A DNA stretch of 64,000 nucleotides from G965225705 sp965225705 (GTDB lineage Bacteria; Pseudomonadota; Alphaproteobacteria; Caulobacterales; Maricaulaceae). Location: positions 868,001 through 932,000 of the forward strand of contig OZ245325.1 in NCBI GenBank assembly GCA_965225705.1, read 5' to 3'. The position numbers and the translations under genes are program-made. A model generated the notes under the pieces. That model had not been told where the DNA came from. It made no database searches and saw nothing but the letters and a program-made list of their open reading frames with translations. Positions 1-8,800 of the stretch are shown in pieces. The number at the start of each line of letters is the position of its first letter. Position 1 is the first letter of the stretch.

Positions 1-42
1 TCTTTTCTTGTGGAAAAGAAAAAAATATTTTAGAGATGACGT

Positions 43-285
43 GATCGGTGCTTGCAAAAGCTTAAAAGGGAACGCGGTGCAGGAAATATGTTTTTCCCAG
101 TCCGCGGCTGTCCCCGCAGCTGTAATCGGTAAGTCCGGCGCTGTGTTTCGGGATTTTTTAACCCGGAACCATATTGTGTGAGGGTGTAATATATCCTCAT
201 AACACCACTGAAGATAAGGCTGTTCAGGCCCATCTTTGGGAAGGTGCGCGCGCCGGATGATGACCCGTAAGCCAGAAGACCTGCC
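43..285 (+). ncRNA. Cobalamin (AdoCbl) riboswitch
   Basis: The segment carries the conserved cobalamin riboswitch landmarks in order: an AAGGGAA/CGGTGC part near 66-80, a B12-box-like core with GTCCCCGCAGCTGTAATCGG near 110-129, a CACCACTG part near 203-210, GGGAAGGTGCG near 238-248, and the 3' part GATGA...CCCGTAAGCCAGAAGACC near 257-282. In this family, adenosylcobalamin binding shuts down downstream expression. It sits directly ahead of btuBFCD, which fits. The exact 5' edge is an estimate. Confidence 0.95.
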
Positions 286-472
286 GGTTGACGTCGTCTC
301 GTTTTTGGGTCGGGAACTGCCCCAAAACGCGGAATTTTAGGGAACCCCTGGATCAAAAACTTTTGATCTTCGGGACTTCTTACCCCTTCCGGCAGGACGG
401 CACATATGTGCAAAGGGCCGTCATAATGCTGTGCATGGTGTATATCTGCGGCCCCATAATAAGGGTCCGTCC
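286..472 (+). promoter_or_regulatory. btuB leader / riboswitch expression platform
   Basis: This is the 187-nt leader between riboswitch and btuB. It holds an imperfect hairpin at about 300-329 (CGTTTTTGGG with CCCCAAAACG) and a second perfect inverted repeat at about 351-368 (GATCAAAA, AC, TTTTGATC). Neither is followed by a clear U-run, so a Rho-independent terminator is not evident, and control of initiation or Rho is possible. A purine-rich AAGGG lies 7-8 nt before the chosen btuB ATG. Small frames here look fortuitous. Confidence 0.5.
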
Positions 473-2386
473 ATGATAAAAAAATATTCTGATACGATAA
501 AAGCCTTCAGTTTTTTTCTGTGCGGCCTTTTACCTTTCAGTATGCAGGCTCATTCTCAGCAGATCCCGGACACACAGAAAAGGGAAAAAACATCCCCCTT
601 TGATCAAATTGTGGTGCTGGGCGCCCGCACACCTTTAAGGCGTGCTGATACGACAACGGCGCTGAGTATTTTAGAGGCTGAAGATCTGAGACAGCAGGGC
701 GCTGTTTTTCTAAGTGAGGCCTTACGTAGTGTTCCAGGGGCTGCTGTCAGCACGTCTGGCCCTTTTGGCAGTTTAACACAGATACGTCTGCGTGGGGCGG
801 AGGCTAATCACGTTCTTGTTATGGTGGATGGGGTTGAGGCTTCAGATCCTTTAACGGGAGAGTTTCCTTTCTCAGACATGCTGAGCGCTGGTGTGAGGCG
901 TGTGGAGATAGCCCGTGGGGAGCAATCTGCTCTTTGGGGAGCGGGCGCCATAGGGGGGGTGATTAATATTCAAACCTTTTCTCCTCAGGATGATCCTTTT
1001 TTTGCAGCCTTTGGCGAAATGGGGTCGTTAAAAACACGTCGTTTTGGGTTTTCCGGTCTGGCCCCTTTGGGGGCTGCGAGGTTTGGGGCCTCTGTTTTTT
1101 CTCTCAAAAGTGATGGCTTTGATGTGTCAGGTCAAAAGGCTGAACCCGAAGCGTATGAGAATACAACGACCAGCCTGCATGCTTTTCTCCCCCTGGGAGA
1201 TTCCTGGTCTTTAAAAGCCTGGACACGGGTGCGTGAAGGGCAGGCAGGCTATGATGTAGATAAAGATTTTGACGGGCGCCTTGACAATGTCCCCCATGTG
1301 CGTTTCTCACAGCGTTTTTTATCAGCTGTTTCTCTTGAGGGGAAATCTGGCCGTTTTGAGCATGGCTTTACAGCCTATCTCCTCAATGACAAAGCGTCCA
1401 CAGATGGGGGAGATTTTAGTCAAAATAAAGGTCAGCGTATAACAGCACGTTATGTAGGAAGTTTTAAGACAGGGGAGGGAAGTTCCCCCCATCACCGGCT
1501 TACCTGGCTTTTGGAAGCAGAAGAGACTTCCTATAAGCATGATGCAGGCCCCCGGACACGCCAAAACCGCCGCACCACCCGTTTTGCCTATGCTCTGGAT
1601 TATAGGCTTGACTGGAACGCTGCCAGCTTTGCCCTGTCTGCACGCAAGGATCATAATCCGGATTTTAAAGATGCCCTGACCTGGCGCCTTGGCGCTGCCT
1701 GGCGGTTTGAAAGTTTTGGTGGAAAATTACGCGCCAGTTTTGGAGAAGCAGTGAAGAATCCGGGCTTTTATGAACGTTATGGCTATTTTCCTGATCTTTT
1801 TAAGGGGAACCCAAGCCTTAAGCCTGAACGATCACAGGGCTTTGATGTCGGCTTTGAACAAACTTTTTTAGAGGAGACGGTTTTCTGGTCCATCACCGGT
1901 TTTTCTTCACGTTTGCGCGATGAAATTTATACGGATTTTGCCGCTAAACCCACCACAGCACGCAACCGGCGCTTTAAGAGCACACGCCAGGGGGTAGAGA
2001 TAGAAGCAGGCTGGCAACCCTATGATACCCTGAAAATTTCTGCTTCTGCAGCTTTTATAAATGCAAAAGAGCGTGGAAAACAGGAAGATCGCCGCCCACG
2101 CACCCTTGTCTCAGCGTCAATAAACTGGACACCCTCTCCTTTATCTTTCACACTTGGGGCCAGTTATACAGGTCAGCAAAAGGACAAGGATTTCGGATCT
2201 TTTCCTGCCCGGGCCGTCACCCTTAAAGCCTATACACTTGTTTATACCCGTCTGGCCTTGCAAATACGGCCTGATTTTGAGCTTTATTTTCGTGGAGACA
2301 ATCTTCTGAATGAACAGTATCACAATGTTTTTGGCTATGCCCAGCCTGGTCGTACACTTTATGCTGGTGTGCGTTTTGAGCTTTAG
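473..2386 (+). CDS. btuB: TonB-dependent vitamin B12 outer-membrane receptor (BtuB-like)
   Basis: This 637-residue TonB-dependent receptor probably imports cobalamin across the outer membrane using TonB energy. The chosen ATG gives a signal peptide (basic start MIKKYSDTIK, hydrophobic core, cleavage near MQAHS-Q). An in-frame upstream start at 431 would put 14 polar residues before it. A TonB-box-like DQIVVLGA lies near residue 37. The plug domain follows (LRQQGAVFLSEALRSVPGA; RLRGAEANHVLVMVDGVE; GAGAIGGVINI). The barrel ends in an aromatic-rich strand with the typical C-terminal GVRFEL. The B12 assignment rests on the upstream cobalamin riboswitch and the btuFCD neighbours, since the receptor family alone does not fix the substrate. 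It overlaps the next gene, which suggests translational coupling. No tonB gene is in the window. Confidence 0.92.
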   Translation: MIKKYSDTIKAFSFFLCGLLPFSMQAHSQQIPDTQKREKTSPFDQIVVLGARTPLRRADTTTALSILEAEDLRQQGAVFLSEALRSVPGAAVSTSGPFGSLTQIRLRGAEANHVLVMVDGVEASDPLTGEFPFSDMLSAGVRRVEIARGEQSALWGAGAIGGVINIQTFSPQDDPFFAAFGEMGSLKTRRFGFSGLAPLGAARFGASVFSLKSDGFDVSGQKAEPEAYENTTTSLHAFLPLGDSWSLKAWTRVREGQAGYDVDKDFDGRLDNVPHVRFSQRFLSAVSLEGKSGRFEHGFTAYLLNDKASTDGGDFSQNKGQRITARYVGSFKTGEGSSPHHRLTWLLEAEETSYKHDAGPRTRQNRRTTRFAYALDYRLDWNAASFALSARKDHNPDFKDALTWRLGAAWRFESFGGKLRASFGEAVKNPGFYERYGYFPDLFKGNPSLKPERSQGFDVGFEQTFLEETVFWSITGFSSRLRDEIYTDFAAKPTTARNRRFKSTRQGVEIEAGWQPYDTLKISASAAFINAKERGKQEDRRPRTLVSASINWTPSPLSFTLGASYTGQQKDKDFGSFPARAVTLKAYTLVYTRLALQIRPDFELYFRGDNLLNEQYHNVFGYAQPGRTLYAGVRFEL

Positions 2387-3233
2387 TCTGGCTGAGGCCG
2401 GACAGGAAGAACAACAACGCCTTGTGTCCGTCTCCCTTTGTGCCGATGCTTATGTTTTAGCTCTGGCAAAGCCTGAAGAAATTCAGGCCCTGTCTTGGCA
2501 GGTGGATCACCCCCTTTCTGCGGCCCCTGCCTGGGCAAGGACACGTCCAAAAGCCTGGGATTCTCCTGAACGCCTGACACATGATCATCTTGCAGAATCT
2601 CAAAACACTCTGTTTGTGCTGGGGCCAGAAATTTCTCACAAAACAGAGCAACGCCTTAAAAACTTAGGGTTTCAAAGTGTACGTCTTGAGGCTGGAAAAA
2701 ACTTTGAGGATGTTAAAAGAGAGATCCGAAAACTGGCAAAAGCTTTTGATAAACCCGAAAGGGCCAGCCTTTTTATAGGCGGGCTTGAGGCGCGCCTTGA
2801 TAAGCTTAAAAAACGCAGACAAAAGCGTGGGGCAACCCCGGGATTACTGTATCTTAGTGCAACAGGGGGATCGGCAGGCTCTGGTGTCTATGTGGATGCT
2901 GTCTTTAAGGCTGCTGGTGGCATGAATGTTCTGGCGGAGAAAGGCTTTAAAGGGTGGGTTCCCGCACGTCCCTCCATCCTGGTTGATGTTGAGCCCGACC
3001 TTATTGTGACAAGTTTTTTTAACGAAGGGTATATATCCCAGAGTTCTATAGCACAACATCATAGCATCTATCAGAAGGTTTTGGAGGCAACACCCGGCAT
3101 TACGATTCCAGGACGGCTATGGACCTGTGCCGGGCCGCATTTGATAGAGGCTGCTGAACAGCTGGCAGACGCCCTTGAGGAGCCTGATACTCAAAAATTG
3201 CCACCTCATCCTCCAAAAGGGGCAGGACCATGA
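2337..3233 (+). CDS. btuF: Cobalamin-binding periplasmic protein (BtuF-like)
   Basis: This is an ABC-transporter substrate-binding protein of the helical-backbone (BtuF/FhuD) class that would deliver vitamin B12 from periplasm to BtuCD. It opens with a hydrophobic export signal (MPSLVVHFMLVCVLSFSLAEA). Family landmarks follow: RLVSVSLCADAYVLALAKPE, a first Rossmann-like lobe, a linking helix around KLAKAFDKPERASLFI, and a second lobe with LLYLSATGGSAGSGVYVD and PSILVDVEPDLIVTSFF. The start is uncertain. In-frame ATGs at 2310, 2337 and 2361 all lie inside the end of btuB, and none has a strong ribosome-binding site, so coupling to btuB translation is likely. I chose 2337 because it gives a complete signal peptide. 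The C-terminus overlaps btuC by 4 nt. Confidence 0.87.
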   Translation: MPSLVVHFMLVCVLSFSLAEAGQEEQQRLVSVSLCADAYVLALAKPEEIQALSWQVDHPLSAAPAWARTRPKAWDSPERLTHDHLAESQNTLFVLGPEISHKTEQRLKNLGFQSVRLEAGKNFEDVKREIRKLAKAFDKPERASLFIGGLEARLDKLKKRRQKRGATPGLLYLSATGGSAGSGVYVDAVFKAAGGMNVLAEKGFKGWVPARPSILVDVEPDLIVTSFFNEGYISQSSIAQHHSIYQKVLEATPGITIPGRLWTCAGPHLIEAAEQLADALEEPDTQKLPPHPPKGAGP

Positions 3234-4228
3234 GGAGAGGGCAGTCTTCTTATATTATGTTACTTTTATGGAGTGCTTTGGTCCTGGTTTTTCTTTTGGC
3301 TCTGAGCTGCGGGGAAAGCTTTCTTTCACCCCTTAGGGTTTTAAAGGCTTTGTGGGGTCGGGGGGAGGCACGTGATATTCTTATTGTTCAGGATATTCGT
3401 GCCCCCCGTGCTGTTCTTGCGATTTTGACAGGGGCCGGACTTGGCGCAGCCGGGGCAGCCCTTCAGGGCTATTTTCGTAACCCCCTGGCTGATCCTGGAA
3501 TTACGGGTGTGTCTGCCAGTGCCGGTCTTGGCGCGGTTCTGGCTTTTTATTTTGGCTGGGCTGCTGCGGGGAGTTTTACACTTGCTTTTTCAGCACTTTT
3601 AGGAGGTTTTACGGGCTTAAGCCTTCTTTTTCTTCTCGCAGGGCGTGGGGCGGGCCCCTCTCTTTTGATTTTAGCAGGTGTTGCCGTCAATGCTTTTGCT
3701 GCGGCCCTGACAGCCCTTGTCATGAGTTTTGCACCCAATCCCTGGGCGTTGAGTGAGATTGTTTTCTGGCTTATGGGTTCTTTAAAAAATGCCAGCTGGG
3801 CAGATAGTCTTCTGGCGGCTCCGCTGATTATCATGGGCACAGGCCTGCTTGCCTGGTCGGCACGTGCGCTGGATGCCCTGACTCTGGGGGAGGAGACGGC
3901 AGCCAGTCTCGGTATCAACCTCACACGCACCCGTATGCTTATTTTCTCAGGCACAGCCCTTGCCGTAGGGGCAGGGGTTGCTGTGGCAGGGGCTGTTGGT
4001 TTTGTTGGCCTGATTGCCCCCCACCTTATGCGTCCCCTGTTTCAGCATCGTCCGGGGCGGCTCATCATCCCGTCAGCTCTGGCAGGTGGTCTTTTGATTT
4101 TGATGTCAGACACCATGATACGCGTGCTGTCTGGTCCGCGCCCTCCTTTGTATCTGGGTGTTGTTACGGCCCTTTTAGGGGCACCATTTTTTCTGTACCT
4201 TATTACAAAAATGCGTATGCAGGCCTGA
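3230..4228 (+). CDS. btuC: Cobalamin ABC transporter permease (BtuC, FecCD family)
   Basis: This 332-residue polytopic inner-membrane permease would form the BtuC2D2 importer. Its start overlaps the btuF stop (ATGA). Recognisable FecCD-family segments include IRAPRAVLAILTGAGLGAAG, GYFRNPLADPGITGVSASAG (the conserved PLADP-GI-G stretch), LMGSLKNASW and VAVAGAVGFVGLIAPHLMR, the coupling region that contacts the ATPase. About ten hydrophobic helices are expected in this family, and the hydrophobicity here agrees. Substrate specificity for B12 is inferred from the riboswitch and operon; related permeases carry ferric siderophores or heme. Confidence 0.93.
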   Translation: MRRGQSSYIMLLLWSALVLVFLLALSCGESFLSPLRVLKALWGRGEARDILIVQDIRAPRAVLAILTGAGLGAAGAALQGYFRNPLADPGITGVSASAGLGAVLAFYFGWAAAGSFTLAFSALLGGFTGLSLLFLLAGRGAGPSLLILAGVAVNAFAAALTALVMSFAPNPWALSEIVFWLMGSLKNASWADSLLAAPLIIMGTGLLAWSARALDALTLGEETAASLGINLTRTRMLIFSGTALAVGAGVAVAGAVGFVGLIAPHLMRPLFQHRPGRLIIPSALAGGLLILMSDTMIRVLSGPRPPLYLGVVTALLGAPFFLYLITKMRMQA

Positions 4229-4244
4229 GAGAAAGGGGTGATAT

Positions 4245-5000
4245 ATGTTGTCTGTTGATCGGGTGAGCCTCCATATTCAGGATCGCATCATTCTCTCAAA
4301 TTTAAACTTTATGCTTAAGGAGAAAAGCTTTGTTGGTCTTTTAGGTCCCAATGGTGCAGGTAAAACTACGCTTTTGAAGACAGTTTGTGGGCTTTTATCC
4401 CCGACAGAGGGACATATCTGTGTTCGGGGGGAGGATCTCAGATCTTTTACCCCGCATCAACGTGGGCAGAGCTTTGCGTATATGCCGCAGGATCATGGAA
4501 GTGCCTGGCCCCTGCGTGTCTATGATATTGTGGCTTTGGGGCGCCTTCCTCACCTTTCCCCTTTAAGTTCTCTCTCAGATGAGGATGAGGGGATTATTGA
4601 GAATGTCCTTCTCGCAACCCGTACATATGAGTTTATCAACAGACCCCTCAATACCCTGTCCGGGGGGGAAAAAAACCGCGTTTTTCTGGCCCGGGCTCTG
4701 GCTGTTCAGGCCCCTGTTTTGCTCTGTGATGAACCTGTTTCCGGCCTTGATCCTTATCATCAGATCACCATGATGGAACTTTTACGGCATGAGGCGAAAC
4801 AGGGAAAACTGGTGATTGCTGCTCTGCATGATTTGGCGCTTGCAGCACGGTTTTGTGACCATCTTTTCCTTTTAAAAGAAGGAGAAATTTATGTGGAGGG
4901 GCATCCTAGAGACGTCCTCAGTGATGAGCATATAAAAGAGGTCTATCACATTAAAACGGCACGCCTGCAGGGGATGCCTATACCGTTAGAGAGGTTATAG
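4245..5000 (+). CDS. btuD: Cobalamin ABC transporter ATP-binding protein (BtuD)
   Basis: This 251-residue ABC ATPase would energise BtuC. Visible motifs are Walker A GPNGAGKTT (about residues 34-42), the Q-loop in YMPQD, the ABC signature LSGGEKNR, Walker B VLLCDEPVSGLD and a switch histidine in AALHDLALAARFCDH. It starts 16 nt after btuC behind a GAAAGGGGTG ribosome-binding site. It is the last gene of the operon and converges on the dienelactone hydrolase-like gene, with only 2 nt between the stop codons. Confidence 0.93.
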   Translation: MLSVDRVSLHIQDRIILSNLNFMLKEKSFVGLLGPNGAGKTTLLKTVCGLLSPTEGHICVRGEDLRSFTPHQRGQSFAYMPQDHGSAWPLRVYDIVALGRLPHLSPLSSLSDEDEGIIENVLLATRTYEFINRPLNTLSGGEKNRVFLARALAVQAPVLLCDEPVSGLDPYHQITMMELLRHEAKQGKLVIAALHDLALAARFCDHLFLLKEGEIYVEGHPRDVLSDEHIKEVYHIKTARLQGMPIPLERL

Positions 5001-5002
5001 CC

Positions 5003-5758
5003 TCACAAGGAAAGACCAAGATGCTTTTTAAGAAAAGCAGAGGTTTCTCCATTGGCCTTGTGGGCGTCTGCTTCATGATAATGCTCTCCCCCCTCGCGGG
5101 CAAAAGCGTGGTCTCTGTCAGGATAAAACAGGAGGGTTGTGTGAGGGCTGTGGTGCAGACCTTCACGAATGACATTTTGAGCATCCCTATCAACAAAACT
5201 ATCCTGTCCTGCCATGTGCAGCAAGAGTGGTTTTTTTATAGCCTGAGCTTCCTGGATATGGGCATCAAGGCCAACACCATAATACCCAACACTGGCGTCT
5301 ATGTTTGTTCGCGCTGCGCTCAGATAGGCCAGAAGGCCCCCAAGACAATAGCCAACACAGCCGACAGGTGTTTGAGGGGCATAGGTGTTTTTAAGAAAAG
5401 AGAGAACTGTTTTAATATCCTGAACGCCCTCATCTGTGTTAAAAGCCTGATAAAGCTCAAAGGCCTGTTTCCATTCTTCTTCACTTTTGTCGGTTATGTC
5501 TATACCCGGCTCAATCCGCCAGAATAAATCCGGACATAAAGCTGTAAACCCCTGATCTGCATAATGATCACAAAGGTCTCTCATGACCTTATTGACCCCG
5601 AAAATTTCCTGAAAAACAAGAAGAACAGGGGCATCAGCCTGTTGTGCAGGGGCAAGATAAGCTGTCAAAGCGGGGCCCTGGGAGAGGGCGTCTTCTTTTG
5701 AAAGCCTGGGCTCTTCTCCCCTTTTATGGTTTTTATCAAAACGAATATAATGGCCCAT
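5003..5758 (-). CDS. Dienelactone hydrolase family protein
   Basis: This 251-residue alpha/beta hydrolase belongs to the dienelactone hydrolase family. The nucleophile elbow is GYCLGG with a cysteine (Cys138), characteristic of this family. The probable acid is Asp186 in AGQDSFVD and the histidine is His217 in PDRDHAF. The family opens lactones in aromatic degradation, but many members are general carboxylesterases, so no substrate is assigned. No aromatic ring-cleavage genes are nearby. It lies 78 nt downstream of the RNR homologue on the same strand and could be cotranscribed with it. It has no signal peptide and is presumably cytoplasmic. Confidence 0.88.
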   Translation of the reverse strand: MGHYIRFDKNHKRGEEPRLSKEDALSQGPALTAYLAPAQQADAPVLLVFQEIFGVNKVMRDLCDHYADQGFTALCPDLFWRIEPGIDITDKSEEEWKQAFELYQAFNTDEGVQDIKTVLSFLKNTYAPQTPVGCVGYCLGGLLAYLSAARTNIDASVGYYGVGLDAHIQEAQAIKKPLLLHMAGQDSFVDRDAQNVIREGLHHSPHTTLLFYPDRDHAFAREGGEHYHEADAHKANGETSAFLKKHLGLSL

Positions 5759-5836
5759 AAGTTTTTCCTCTTGTGATTCATGGCAAATCAGAATTTTCTG
5801 TTCGTCCCTGTATCCACTTCCTTTAAGAGGAAAATA

Positions 5837-8800
5837 TTACAGGGTTTTTACAGAGACACCACAGGCATCACATTTCAGGCGTCCCCCATGACGGGTCAGT
5901 GTGAAATGACCGCATTGTGGGCAGGGATCACCGGTATAGTGGCGTGGCTTTTGTCTCTCCTGCGCCGGGTTTTGTTCTCCTGCTTCGGGAAGGGACTTGT
6001 CCCCTGAGCTATCAGGAGCTTTTGTGGCGGTGTCTTTCTCTTCCTTTTGAAGACGTTTTTTCTGGTCCTTTAACACCACAACATTACCACGTGCAAAGCC
6101 TTTGGAAATATACCGTGTTGCTTCATTTTGGGAGATGGGGCTCTCATCAACACCTTCATGCAGACCCATGCCATGAGAGTCTTCAGGGCGAATCTGTGCC
6201 AGTTCATCACGCCCCAGATAAGATACAGCAAGTTCCCGGAATATATAATCAAGAATAGACGTCGCCTGGGTGATAGAGTCATTCCCCTCAACGCGTCCTG
6301 CCGGGGCAAAGCGTGTGTCAATATAAGCATCAACAAACTCTTCCAGAGGGACGCCATATTGAAGACCAATGGAAATAGAAATAGCAAAATTATTCATCAG
6401 GCTCCGAAAAGCGGCCCCTTCTTTATGCATATCGATGAAAATTTCCCCAAGCTCACCATGATCAAATTCCCCTGTATGGAGATAAACCTTATGTCCCCCA
6501 ATGCTGGCTTTTTGGATATAACCCTTGCGGCGATCAGGCAGGCGACGGCGTTGTGAGGGAAGAGGTTCTTTGTATGGGGGAGGAAAAGCAATGTCCTCTT
6601 CTGCATTCTCTTCCTTGAGGGTGATGGCTTTGTCTTCTTTCTGCTCTGCCGGCTCATCAAAAACAAGGTCCGCCAGCAAAGACCCAAAAGCAGGATCTGA
6701 CAGACGCGCACCTTCACGCTCAAAACGAATGGTTTTGAGGTGAAGAGAAGCTGCAAGACGCATGAGGCGGGATGTTTCCTCAAGAGAGGTTGAGGCCGAC
6801 AATCTCACCACCAAACCTACACCACCAGAAATAAAAGGCTGTAGGGTGGATGCCATGATGATAAGATCTTCCGGGGAGGGGGGGCGTAAAAAAACATCCC
6901 CATGCTCTGGTCGTAAAGAGGCAAGGGGTGTGTAAGCTGGTTTTCCAAAGACATGAGCTTTGGCAGTTTCAAGGGAAGCTTCATCAAATCCCAGAGCTTT
7001 GAGGAAATCTGTTCCGGCCATTGCCATGTGATCATCTCGCAGATGCAAAACATCCCGACAAAAGTCTTCGCCCAGAACATAAGCATTGAACACTGAGGAA
7101 AAATCAAAAGCCTGTTCTAATTTTTCCTCAAGACGGGCCAGAATCTCAGGGGTAAAGCCCTTCTCAGCAAGGTCTTTAAGGGAAAAGCCAGGGCTTCCAC
7201 GCAGACTGTGATGCCCCTGAAGTTCACGCCCAAAAGCTGCCTGCTCTTCAGGGTCATAGCCTAAAGCCTGAAGGCCTTTGAGAACAGAGGGGCGGAACGT
7301 GAAATGACCCTCTTCTCTGGTGTGGGACGGATCTGTTTTATAATAAAACAGGGTTTCAACAGGCAAAACACCCTCTGAATCTGCATCGAAAAAGCGTGAT
7401 GTCCAGCCCTGATGGGTAAGACCCGTTGTCTGAATATGACGAAAACCATGTTCATCTGCTTTTGTGAGAAGAGTCTCCCAGAGCGTGTCACCTGTTTGCA
7501 AAAGCTTTTGACAAAGCTCCTCCGTTCGTGGGCAGACAGTTTTATCCCCGCGTGTATGAGATGCCTGTTTAAGGTGTGTCAGGGCTTCACGATGGCGGAT
7601 GAGAACATGTTTCATGGAAGAGGCATGTGTGTGCCATTTTGGAAATGCTCCGGCTGTTTCAGCAAGGCACCCTGAAACATGGCAGGCCATAGCTGTCATC
7701 AGACTGGCAACACCCCCTGCAAGGCTTTGTGCCTGAACACTGTTATAGGCGAGACCCTGTGCCATCAAAAAACCACCAAGACTGGCAAAGCCAAGGCGCA
7801 AAGGTCGATAAAGCTGTCTGTTGTCAGGGCGTTGTAGAGACCAGGACGCATCAAGGGCTATGGTCCAAAGACGACAGGCCTGCTCAAAGCCTTCAAAGTC
7901 AAAAACTGAATCCTCGTCAAGAAACGTGATAAGATTAAGGTCAGCCTGATGGGGGGGGTCCCCCTGAAAAGAAAAAGATCCTCCATCTTTTTGTATATGT
8001 TGTGGCCCCTCATCATCACAACAGGGGGTGAACGCCTTAAGGGCTTCGGTAAAAACAAGGTCAGGCTGACCCGTTTCCCAAACAGAACGCACAGTTTTTC
8101 TCCAAAAATGGCGTGCATTTTTGTTTTGGGCTCCTGCTTTAAGTGGCCAGATATCATCCTGATCAACGGCTTCAAGAAAATCCTTGCTAAGAGCAAGTGC
8201 CTGACCCGTGGTATCTTTCCCGGAAAGTTTTCCTGAAGACGAGAAGATATCTTCAGAAAACTGATCCAATATGCTGTCTTCAGGGTCCCTTTCTTCCCCA
8301 AACCCCTGACGTGTGAGCCATAAAACCTGCTCAAGCGCCCCCATAGGGACACCATTGTCAAGGGCCTGACCAAGGGCACGTTTAAGGGCCGTATTTTTTT
8401 TGGGATCAAAACAGTCTTCTTCACAGCCATCACAATGAGTCACCGCGCGGATAACAGCGCGACTGTGTTTTTCAAGAGCAGCCTGCCCTGCTAAAAGAGC
8501 CATCTGATGAGCTTCTTTTTTAAGGGGGGCCTCAAGAAAATCTTCAAGATCATGAGAGGTTATGCTTTTGAAGGGGAGGTTTTCAGGCGGAAGAGAGCCT
8601 GAATGGTCCGGATGAGATGAGGTCTCTTTTAAAACTTCATTGGCATGTGGGAGAGAAGACGAAGGAGATGATTCAGTTTTAAAATGCGTGTTGTTCCCAA
8701 GCAACAAAGACCATAAAGCTTCATCCGGGCTGGCATAGCGGTGGGCCAGCATAAAGCGCAACTCATCAAAAAAGATATGTGCGTCTTCTTCCTCTTCAAA

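Noticed and set aside
288..476. 62-codon plus-strand frame overlapping the btuB leader
   Set aside because: It lies in the riboswitch expression platform, has no ribosome-binding site and no family similarity; it overlaps the btuB start.
5021..5527. 168-codon frame opposite the dienelactone hydrolase-like gene
   Set aside because: It is antisense to a gene with clear family motifs, and its translation (rich in Cys/Arg, no domain) looks like a shadow.
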